Source: Desulfuromonadales bacterium
GTDB lineage: Bacteria; Desulfobacterota; Desulfuromonadia; Desulfuromonadales; JAGXHI01
Assembly: GCA_024636295.1 (NCBI GenBank)
Contig: JAGXHI010000061.1
Location: 124,001 to 188,000 of the forward strand
Reading direction: 5' to 3'
DNA: 64,000 bases
Position numbers and translations under genes: made by a program. The notes beneath the pieces were generated by a model, which ran no database searches, was not told where the DNA came from, and saw only the letters and a program-made list of their open reading frames with translations. Of the stretch, positions 27,444-34,296 are shown one piece after another; position 1 is the first letter of the stretch, and each line of letters begins with the position of its first letter.

Positions 27444-28525
27444 TCAATGATTTTCTGCCGGATATGGTTTCATTCCCGCCAGAGGATCCGCCATCCCCGT
27501 TTCCATCGCGGGTGCGTTTCCGGCCAGGGCGTTCCCGGCCAGAACAACGGGATTTCTGGCGCGCCCCAGCAATCGAGCCAGTTTTCCAATAGCTTCCTTC
27601 GGCAAGCCGGCATGTTCACGGGCCGTTTCGATTCCCATGCCATGGGCCGCGGCGAGAATTTTTTCACGGTCTCCTCGGATGAGATTCCGCTCTGCCATTT
27701 CTTTGAGAATCGCCAGGGCGACCAGCGCTCCTCTCCGGGCCTCACGTGGTGAAAGGTGTCCGCATTTGTGGCCGTCATGGAAAGCCGTGGCCCAACATAG
27801 GCCATGTGGCCGATCTTTCCGTCGTTCAGCGAATGAAAACGGGAAAAATCGTAAGCCATGCCCACAGGAGAGACCCAGGTCTCCAGGAATTCCGCTCCCC
27901 CGAAACAGAGAATGAAGTCGGATCTGTCCAGTTGGTACAGGGGAATGACACTCTGTCCGAAAATTTCTCGATGAGCGGAGCGCAGGGGCTCATAATTGAA
28001 CACTTCATAAAAAAGAAGACGGTCGGAGCCGAACGACCGAATGAACGCCGTCATGACCTCCGCCAGCGTTCCGGTCTGGAGGTCCGAGAGGATCGCCACC
28101 CGTCCGCCGCCTTTTTCGAGTCTTTCTCCCAGCCTCCCCAGAGCTGTTGCCCAATCGGTTTTTTCCAGGGCGGCAGTGCGGTTTCCCCTCCACAGAACGT
28201 ACCGCACCCGGTCCGGGTCGTAAATGCCCTGGAGCGAGGACTGGCCACGGGCGCACAATCCGCCCCGGTTTACGGGATGAATGGGATTTCCTTCCGCCTT
28301 TTGTGGCCGGCCGTCCCGATGTCTCACATGCATCCCGCAGCCCGCCGGGCACTCCCGGCAGGTGGTGGCGAAGTGGGTCCATTCGCCCGGGCGGATGTGT
28401 TCGGGAGGTATGACCCAGGGGATAAGCTTGTTGACGGCTTTTCGGCCGGGATCGACGATACTGCCGACTCCAGTTCCGCCGGTCAGGAAAAGAAAGGCGC
28501 GCCGGCTCATTTCCGGCAGGGGCAT
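27444..28525 (-). pseudogene. Truncated, frameshifted molybdopterin oxidoreductase (N-terminal part)
   Basis: A frame starting at 28525 (ribosome-binding site AGGGG) has a Tat signal (SRRAFLFLTGGTGVG) and the Fe-S motif CRECPAGCGMHVRHRDG...GGLCARGQ of the molybdopterin oxidoreductase family. It most resembles the ActB/alternative complex III or PsrA-like group. Near 27727 the coding continues in another frame (LVALAILKEMAERNL, then LARLLGRARNPVVLAGNAL) as if one base had been lost after GEE. The second frame stops at 27444, after roughly 360 residues in total, while family members usually exceed 700. No partner Fe-S or membrane subunit genes are present. It is a decaying remnant. Confidence 0.82.
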
Positions 28526-28693
28526 TGGTGATCCCCTGTTGCAGCAGCTGGTGCGAGCCTTGAATCTAGAAAGGTAGCAACTTGATCTAGGCCGAGAACG
28601 AACTAAAATTAATAAAAATAATCCAATTGAGGCTATATTTATAGCTATCAGGTGAGAGGACGATGTCAAGATGGAGAATCTTGCACGATTCGG

Positions 28694-28721
28694 TTGACAA
28701 CTGGTCCATTTGCGATAATGG
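28694..28721 (+). promoter_or_regulatory. Candidate promoter of the SDR-ASRT-cytochrome c cluster
   Basis: TTGACA (28694-28699) and TAATGG (28716-28721) are separated by 16 bases. The SDR start codon is 55 bases further on. Confidence 0.45.
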
Positions 28722-28776
28722 AACTAATTGGAAAAACTTGGTGGAGTAATTTATCAAAACACGCAGGGAGGATATT

Positions 28777-29784
28777 GTGCCGAAAAGCGTTCCGAGGGAA
28801 ACGGTTGTCATCACCGGCGGGACGGTCGGCGTGGGACGTGCGACAGCACGGGCATTCGCAAGACGAGGCGCCCGCATAGGAATCCTTGCCAGGGGACGCG
28901 AAGGGCTGGATTCCACCCTTCGGGATATCGAGGATCAAGGCGGGGAAGGGTTGGCCATCCCCACCGATGTGGCGGAGGGGGATCAGGTGGAGGCGGCCGC
29001 CGAAGAAATCGAGAAAACCTTCGGTCCGATCGATATCTGGGTCAATAACGCCATGACGGCGGTTTTCGCTCCCGTAAAGGAGACCACTCCGGAGGAATTC
29101 CGCCGGGTGACGGAAGTGACCTACCTGGGGGTTGTGAACGGAACCGTGGCGGCATTGAAGCGGATGCTGCCCCGCAACCGGGGCGTCATCGTGCAGGTTG
29201 GTTCGGCTCTTTCGGAGCGCAGCATCCCCCTTCAGGCATCGTACTGCGGTGCCAAGCACGCTGTTCGCGGATTTACAGACTCCTTACGATGCGAGTTGTA
29301 TCACGACAAGAGCAACGTGCATGTAACCATGGTGCAGTTCCCGGCTCTGAATACGCCCCAGTTCGGATGGGTGCGCTCGAAACTCGATCGCAAGCCCCAG
29401 CCCGTTCCACCCATTTTCCAGCCTGAAGTGGCGGCCGATGCAATCGTCTACGCGGCTCACCACAACCGACGAGAGATCATCGTCGGCGGGTCGACCCTGC
29501 AGGCCATGTGGGGAAACAAGTTCATAGCCGGCCTGCTGGATCGGTATCTCGGCCTGACGGGATATGACGCCCAGCAGACCGAAGAGCCCGAAGACCCGAA
29601 CCGCCCGGACGGTCTCTGGTCGCCGGTGCCAGGGGATCACGGTGCTCACGGCAGCTTCGACAGTCGGGCAAAATCGCGCAGTATTCAGTGGGAGCTCAAC
29701 CGCAATCGGGGGAGGATCGGTCTGGGAGCCCTTGCTCTGGGCACTGCGGCAGGAGTCGCGGGCGTTATGATGAGGCAGCGGTGA
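28777..29784 (+). CDS. Short-chain dehydrogenase/reductase (SDR) with C-terminal membrane helix
   Basis: The GTG start follows AGGGAGGA. The protein has 335 residues. The Rossmann motif TGGTVGVGRATA is at the N-terminus, NNAM near residue 90, and the catalytic pair Tyr156/Lys160 in SYCGAKHA. Residues after 265 go beyond the SDR core. They include a charged linker and a small hydrophobic helix (LGALALGTAAGVAGVMM) that could anchor the enzyme to the membrane. The substrate is unknown. It heads a likely three-gene operon: the ASRT-family gene begins 21 bp after its stop. Confidence 0.88.
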   Translation: MPKSVPRETVVITGGTVGVGRATARAFARRGARIGILARGREGLDSTLRDIEDQGGEGLAIPTDVAEGDQVEAAAEEIEKTFGPIDIWVNNAMTAVFAPVKETTPEEFRRVTEVTYLGVVNGTVAALKRMLPRNRGVIVQVGSALSERSIPLQASYCGAKHAVRGFTDSLRCELYHDKSNVHVTMVQFPALNTPQFGWVRSKLDRKPQPVPPIFQPEVAADAIVYAAHHNRREIIVGGSTLQAMWGNKFIAGLLDRYLGLTGYDAQQTEEPEDPNRPDGLWSPVPGDHGAHGSFDSRAKSRSIQWELNRNRGRIGLGALALGTAAGVAGVMMRQR

Positions 29785-29805
29785 TTTTCAAGGAGTTGAA
29801 CTCAA

Positions 29806-30186
29806 GTGAACAGCAAACCGATCGGACGAACACGCTGGGCCATTGCAGAAGGTTTTATCCCCGAAACGAGCCATGGTCCCGAACCACAGATGACCAGCCA
29901 TGAAACGGCCTGTCTGCTCAACGCCGGCAACAAGGAGGCGCATGTCGAGATTACGGTATTTTTCAAGGACAGGGACCCTGCCGGACCCTATCGGATCATT
30001 GTACCGTCGCGCAGAACCCTGCACATGAGGTTCAATGAACTGGAGGACCCGGAACCGATCCCGAAGGGGACGGATTACGCCTCGATTATCGAGTCGGACG
30101 TCCCCATTGTGGTTCAACATACCCGGCTCGATTCGCGGCAGTCCGAAAACGCTTTGATCACCACGATGGCCTATCCAGCCGATTGA
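29806..30186 (+). CDS. Anabaena sensory rhodopsin transducer (ASRT) family protein
   Basis: The GTG start has an AAGGAG upstream. The protein has 126 residues, full length for the family. It is strikingly conserved: IGRTRWAIAEGFIP near the start, LLNAGNKEAHVEITVFF, GPYRIIVPSRRTLH and the long end block IVVQHTRLDSRQSENAL all fit what I recall of the Anabaena transducer. The fold is a beta-sandwich that forms tetramers; the Anabaena protein binds sensory rhodopsin and may bind DNA or carbohydrate. No rhodopsin gene is present here, so this member probably has a rhodopsin-independent role, perhaps linked to the SDR or cytochrome neighbours. Confidence 0.9.
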   Translation: MNSKPIGRTRWAIAEGFIPETSHGPEPQMTSHETACLLNAGNKEAHVEITVFFKDRDPAGPYRIIVPSRRTLHMRFNELEDPEPIPKGTDYASIIESDVPIVVQHTRLDSRQSENALITTMAYPAD

Positions 30187-30213
30187 AATTCGAAATATTA
30201 CAAAGGGGAAACT

Positions 30214-30810
30214 TTGAAAAAATTTCTGATTGCCCTTGAAGTGCTGATCCTCCTGCTCATTGGCGGAGGACTGCTTTTCATCTACTCCGGGATCTACAAT
30301 ATCGCTGCCAGCGAGCCCCATTTTCCAGTGGTGAAATGGGTTTTCGATACAACAATGGAAAATTCCGTCCGCGCTCATGCGGAGGCGGTGAAACTTTCTC
30401 CGTTTTACGAAAGTGCATCCATGGAGGAAGGCTTCAGATCCTACAGCGAAATGTGCGAGATGTGCCACAGTGCTCCTGGGGGAGAACCTTCCGAAATCGG
30501 AAAGGGGCTCAATCCGGATCCGCCCGAGCTTTCGGATGAGACGGAGGAGTGGAGCCCCGAGGAGGTCTACTGGATTCTTAAACACGGGATCAAGATGACT
30601 GGGATGCCCGCCCTTGGCCCGACCCATTCCGAGAAAGAGTTGTGGACGATAACCGCTTTCGTGAAAAAGCTGCCGAATATCTCTCCGCAGGAATATCAGG
30701 ACCTGAAAAGCCGGATTCCACCGGAGGGAGGTCACGGCCACGGGGGCGGAGAGGAAGGGCATGTCGGGGAACAGAATCAAGAGAGTCCACCGGAAGAGCG
30801 TACTCTTTGA
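30214..30810 (+). CDS. Membrane-anchored monoheme cytochrome c
   Basis: The TTG start has AAAGGGGAA upstream. The protein has 198 residues. An N-terminal membrane helix (about 3-27, FLIALEVLILLLIGGGLLFI) is followed by one haem motif CEMCH (Cys81-His85). A plausible axial Met sits in MTGMPALGP. The C-terminus is rich in His and Gly (GHGHGGGEEGHVG) and might bind metal. It should carry electrons in the periplasm. It follows the ASRT gene by 27 bp and ends the operon at a terminator. Confidence 0.88.
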   Translation: MKKFLIALEVLILLLIGGGLLFIYSGIYNIAASEPHFPVVKWVFDTTMENSVRAHAEAVKLSPFYESASMEEGFRSYSEMCEMCHSAPGGEPSEIGKGLNPDPPELSDETEEWSPEEVYWILKHGIKMTGMPALGPTHSEKELWTITAFVKKLPNISPQEYQDLKSRIPPEGGHGHGGGEEGHVGEQNQESPPEERTL

Positions 30811-30850
30811 ACTCCCTCCCGGGAGCAGGAAAATCACCGACGCATGTGAG

Positions 30851-30880
30851 AAAAAGGCGGAGTCCTTCCGCCTTTTTCAT
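30851..30880 (+). terminator. Terminator after the cytochrome c gene
   Basis: AAAAAGGCGGA and TCCGCCTTTTT form a perfect hairpin with a short loop and a T-run. Confidence 0.88.
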
Positions 30881-30917
30881 TAGCTCTGAATCCTGGCATA
30901 TTCAGCCGGGAAAACCA

Positions 30918-31271
30918 TTAACTCCCGAAATAACGACGAGGCGGCTGAAGTCTCGCCTGTGAGGCCGGGTGGGAGGACATCTGGATATGGGAACGTCCCG
31001 GGGCCTGCCCGCTCCGTGCGAATGGTTGACTGGACCTGCCGCTCTTTGAGGTCATTGCCCAGATTGCCGCTCCGGCGGCAAGGGAGCCGAGCAGGACGCC
31101 CCCTATCCCCATCCAGACATTCCGGTTATTTCCCTTTTTCAGTGACAGTTGCGACATCTTTTCCGTAAGCCGACCGCGGCGTCCGCGGCGTCCGGAAGTC
31201 ATCCTCTTCAGACTTCCGCCGACTTTTTTTGAAGCCTTCACCCCTGCGTACCCTTTCAGCATTTTCCACAT
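30918..31271 (-). CDS. Small single-pass membrane protein, unknown function
   Basis: AAGGAG lies nine bases before ATG 31271, whereas the in-frame ATG 31280 directly abuts it, so 31271 is taken as the start. The protein has 117 residues. A basic N-terminal half (KASKKVGGSLKRMTSGRRGR) precedes one membrane helix near 57-77 (GIGGVLLGSLAAGAAIWAM), then a Ser/Pro/Gln-rich tail. I do not recognise the family. It lies directly behind the truncated racemase-family gene and overlaps its aberrant 3' end. Confidence 0.55.
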   Translation of the reverse strand: MWKMLKGYAGVKASKKVGGSLKRMTSGRRGRRGRLTEKMSQLSLKKGNNRNVWMGIGGVLLGSLAAGAAIWAMTSKSGRSSQPFARSGQAPGRSHIQMSSHPASQARLQPPRRYFGS

Positions 31272-32103
31272 GGTCTTCATCTCCTTGAATAGTAGGTGTC
31301 TCGCCATCCTCCGATTTTTTTGTGATGGCGCCCTTGTTGCCCCATTGCACATCCCAGCCATACTCCCCCGCGGCGATATCCAGGCCCCCGGGCCCTCGGT
31401 CTCGCAGGAATCGGAGGCCTTCCAGATCCTCCGAAGAGCTTGGTTCTTCAAACCATCCGACACCGAATTCTTCGCGGAAGAGCCAGGCCATCCGCAGCGC
31501 TTCCTTCCTTCCGTAAGCGCCGTTTGCATCCACGAACAGCTCGGGACTCTCGCCGATGGCCCGGCGCGCCGCTTTCACCCGAGCGGGATCGGAGGCGGGA
31601 TCCCGCCCCACCTTCATCTTCACCCGCGGGATGCCTTGAGCCACCCAACCTGCAAGCTGGTCCGTAAGCTTTTGGTCGTCATAGGAGGTGAATCCTCCGC
31701 TTCCGTAAACGGGCACGCCATCTCGCTGCTGCCCCAGCAGGCTCACAAGGGGCAGGTTGAGAAGGCGCGCCTTCAGATCCCAGAGGGCGCAGTCCATGGC
31801 GGAAATCGCCATCAGTCCCAGGCCTGGCCTCCCGATGTTTCGCAGGGCTTCGGACATCGAGTTCCAGACCGCCGGTACCGCCATGGCATCCATGCCGATG
31901 ACCGCTCCGGCGAGTTTCTCCCGAATCAGTTCCGCGGCGACAGCATGGGTATAGGTATACCCGAGACCGGTTTTGCCCCCGCCGTGAACTTCAGCAATAA
32001 CGATGGTGGTGGAATCCCATTGCAGGGTGCCGTCCGATTCCGGAGCCTCCGTAGGGATTCTGTACGCGGAAGCCTCTATCTTTTCGATTTTCGGCGTGGT
32101 CAT
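31126..32103 (-). pseudogene. Mandelate racemase / muconate lactonizing enzyme family gene, C-terminus lost
   Basis: Residues 1-245 are a normal enolase-superfamily start: capping domain, the KMK site (RVKMKVGRDP), and metal ligands in VDANGAY, WFEEP and AAGEYGWD. After AAGEYGWD the family similarity stops. The remaining 75 or so residues are charged filler (KKSEDGETPTIQGDEDHVEN) that overlaps the next gene. Family members continue for about 100 more residues with the last barrel strands and the second catalytic base. A deletion around 31340-31355 best explains this. The product is almost certainly inactive. Confidence 0.75.
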
Positions 32104-32156
32104 AAAAAGCTCTGTAGGGGCGAACCCTCGAGTTCGGCCATTTCAATATGCCAGCA

Positions 32157-32195
32157 TAAAAATCGGGCGAACCCCTGAACAGACGGGATTCGCCT
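32157..32195 (-). terminator. Terminator after the pyruvate-oxidase-like gene
   Basis: On the minus strand GGCGAATCCC pairs with GGGGTTCGCC (one bulge), followed by CGATTTTTAT. Confidence 0.7.
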
Positions 32196-32201
32196 CTGCA
32201 T

Positions 32202-33989
32202 TTATTTCGTCGGGTGCGGTATCCATGATTCGAGAAGACCCTTCATCGACTGTTTGACCGAACCCGCGGCATCCGGATCCCCCTTGGCGATGGCCGTCAG
32301 GTAGGATTTGGCCTGTCCGTAGGAAATGTGCGGTGGCAGCGGTGCCACATCCGGATCGGTTTTCGCGTCGATGACCACCGGCCGGTCGGACTTGAGCGCA
32401 TCCTCCCAGGCTCGTCCGACATCCTTGGGATGATCCACGGCGATCCCCCGCAGCCCGAGCAGGTCCGCATACCGTGCGTAACTGAATTCCGGAACGACCT
32501 GGGACGCCTCGAACTTCGGATCGCCGGCCATGACCCGTTGCTCCCATGTGACCTGGTTCAAGTCCCGGTTGTTCAGAACGCAGATGATGAGTCGGGGATC
32601 GGACCATTCACGCCAATGGTGCGCTGCGGTGATGAGCGCCGCATTTCCGAGCATCTGCATGGCCCCATCCCCCACAAATGCGATGGCGGGACGATCGGGG
32701 TAAGCGAACTTGGCCGCGATGGCGTAGGGCACGCCCGGGCACATGGTGGCCAGACCGCCGGAAAGCGAGGTCATCATCCCGCGGCGAACCTTCAGGTCCC
32801 GAGCGAACCAGTTCGCAGCGGAACCCGAGTCGCTGGAAATGATGCAGTCATCCGGCAGTCGGCGGGAAAGTTCCCAGAACAGGTACTGGGGATTGAGGGG
32901 ACTGGCCTCGTTTATGGCGCGCGCCTCCATAATCTTCCACCATTTTTCGACGCCCCTCTCAACCCGTTTCTGCCAGGAGCGGTCTGTCTTTTTTTTCAGG
33001 TATGGCTTCAATGCCTGCAACGTCAGTTTAGTGTCTCCGTGAAGAGGAACTTCCATGGGATAACGGAGGCTCAACATGCGGGGTTTGATGTCGATCTGCA
33101 CTCCGCGGGCCTTTCCTTCCGGCGGCAGGAATTCGGAATAGGGAAAACCGGAGCCAACCATCAGGAAGGTGTCGCAGTCCATCATGAGATCGTAACTGGG
33201 CTTGGTGCCGAGCAGGCCTATAGCGCCCGTGCAGTAGGGCACATCGTCTGGAATGACCGCCTTGCCGAGGAGCGCCTTGGCCACGCCGGCCCCGAGCAAT
33301 TCGGCCACATCCATGACCTCGTCGGTCGCATGAAGAGCGCCCGCACCGACCAGCATGGCAACCTTTTCGCCGGAGTTCAGGACCTCCGCCGCCCGCTGCA
33401 GGTCTTCCTCCGTGGGGATGGTGCGGGGTTCGGTGTACCCGATTCCTGTGAAACTGCATCCGTGTTTTCGTGGCGCGGATTTGACCGCATCCATTTCCTG
33501 AACATCGGAGGGTATGATGACGCAGGTGACCGTGCGTTCCGCCTTGGCGATGCGTATCGCCTGATCGATGTGCAGGCGGATCTGGGTGGGGGTGGCGGAC
33601 ATGTGCACGTATTGGCTGGCCACATCCTTATAAAGTGAAATAAGGTCCACCTCCTGCTGGAAATCGGCGCCAATGGACATGTTCTTCTGCTGACCGACAA
33701 TCGCGACCACGGGCTGGTGATCCTTTTTGGCGTCATACAGACCATTGAGCAGATGTATGGCCCCGGGTCCGGAAGTGGCCATGCATACGGCCACCTCGCC
33801 GGTCCATTTAGCATGAGCACAGGCCATGAAGGCGGCAAGTTCTTCGTGTCGGGTCTGTATGAAACGGATTTTGTCCTGGTGCCGGTTCATCGCTCCCATC
33901 AGCCCATTGATCCCGTCGCCGGGATAACCGTAGATCTGGCGAATGCCCCAATCGTAAAGTCGCTGTACGAGATAATCGCTGGCGTTCAT
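32202..33989 (-). CDS. Thiamine-diphosphate enzyme, pyruvate oxidase-like
   Basis: The protein has 595 residues with the three domains of the TPP/POX family. The cofactor-activating Glu is in TRHEELAAFMA near residue 50. The central nucleotide-binding domain contains AMLVGAGALHA. The C-terminal TPP motif runs from VGDGAMQML to VLNNRDLNQV. It is closer to pyruvate oxidase/PoxB-type enzymes than to acetolactate synthase, and the true ilvB lies elsewhere in this window. The likely reaction is oxidative decarboxylation of pyruvate or another 2-oxo acid; the electron acceptor is uncertain. It is transcribed towards the truncated racemase gene, with a terminator in between. Confidence 0.85.
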   Translation of the reverse strand: MNASDYLVQRLYDWGIRQIYGYPGDGINGLMGAMNRHQDKIRFIQTRHEELAAFMACAHAKWTGEVAVCMATSGPGAIHLLNGLYDAKKDHQPVVAIVGQQKNMSIGADFQQEVDLISLYKDVASQYVHMSATPTQIRLHIDQAIRIAKAERTVTCVIIPSDVQEMDAVKSAPRKHGCSFTGIGYTEPRTIPTEEDLQRAAEVLNSGEKVAMLVGAGALHATDEVMDVAELLGAGVAKALLGKAVIPDDVPYCTGAIGLLGTKPSYDLMMDCDTFLMVGSGFPYSEFLPPEGKARGVQIDIKPRMLSLRYPMEVPLHGDTKLTLQALKPYLKKKTDRSWQKRVERGVEKWWKIMEARAINEASPLNPQYLFWELSRRLPDDCIISSDSGSAANWFARDLKVRRGMMTSLSGGLATMCPGVPYAIAAKFAYPDRPAIAFVGDGAMQMLGNAALITAAHHWREWSDPRLIICVLNNRDLNQVTWEQRVMAGDPKFEASQVVPEFSYARYADLLGLRGIAVDHPKDVGRAWEDALKSDRPVVIDAKTDPDVAPLPPHISYGQAKSYLTAIAKGDPDAAGSVKQSMKGLLESWIPHPTK

Positions 33990-34296
33990 GTAAGGTCTCC
34001 TGTGTTTAAGTTCAAAGTTAAGGGTTCAACTTGAAATTTTCCGCCTGCTTGATGTTTTTAATGCCCCGTCACGCGGATTTTGTGCCGATAGCTCAACTCG
34101 CCGCCGCATCACTCGGCAAACTGAACGAGAATGGCAGCGGCGATGGAAAGCATTGCCAGGACGATCTTCAGGTAAAACTTAACTTCCACCAAAACTTTGT
34201 CAACCGGAGATTTCAGGTAAATGTTCTTGAGGTAAGAGATTGAAAAACAGCGGGAATTTTGTTGAAAATAGAGGGCCGGAGTCGATGATTGGGGAA
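33990..34296. other. Intergenic stretch between the TPP-enzyme and GH15 genes
   Basis: This 307-base stretch holds no convincing gene. On the minus strand around 34110-34190 a short frame could encode a hydrophobic peptide (VEVKFYLKIVLAMLSIAAA, then a stop) from a GTG, but there is no ribosome-binding site. It may be a remnant. The part near 34000-34030 has TTGAA-rich direct and inverted repeats. Confidence 0.4.

Noticed and set aside
34100..34200. Short hydrophobic peptide frame on the minus strand (VEVKFYLKIVLAMLS)
   Set aside because: It has no ribosome-binding site and no clear start. It could be a remnant but cannot be supported as a gene.
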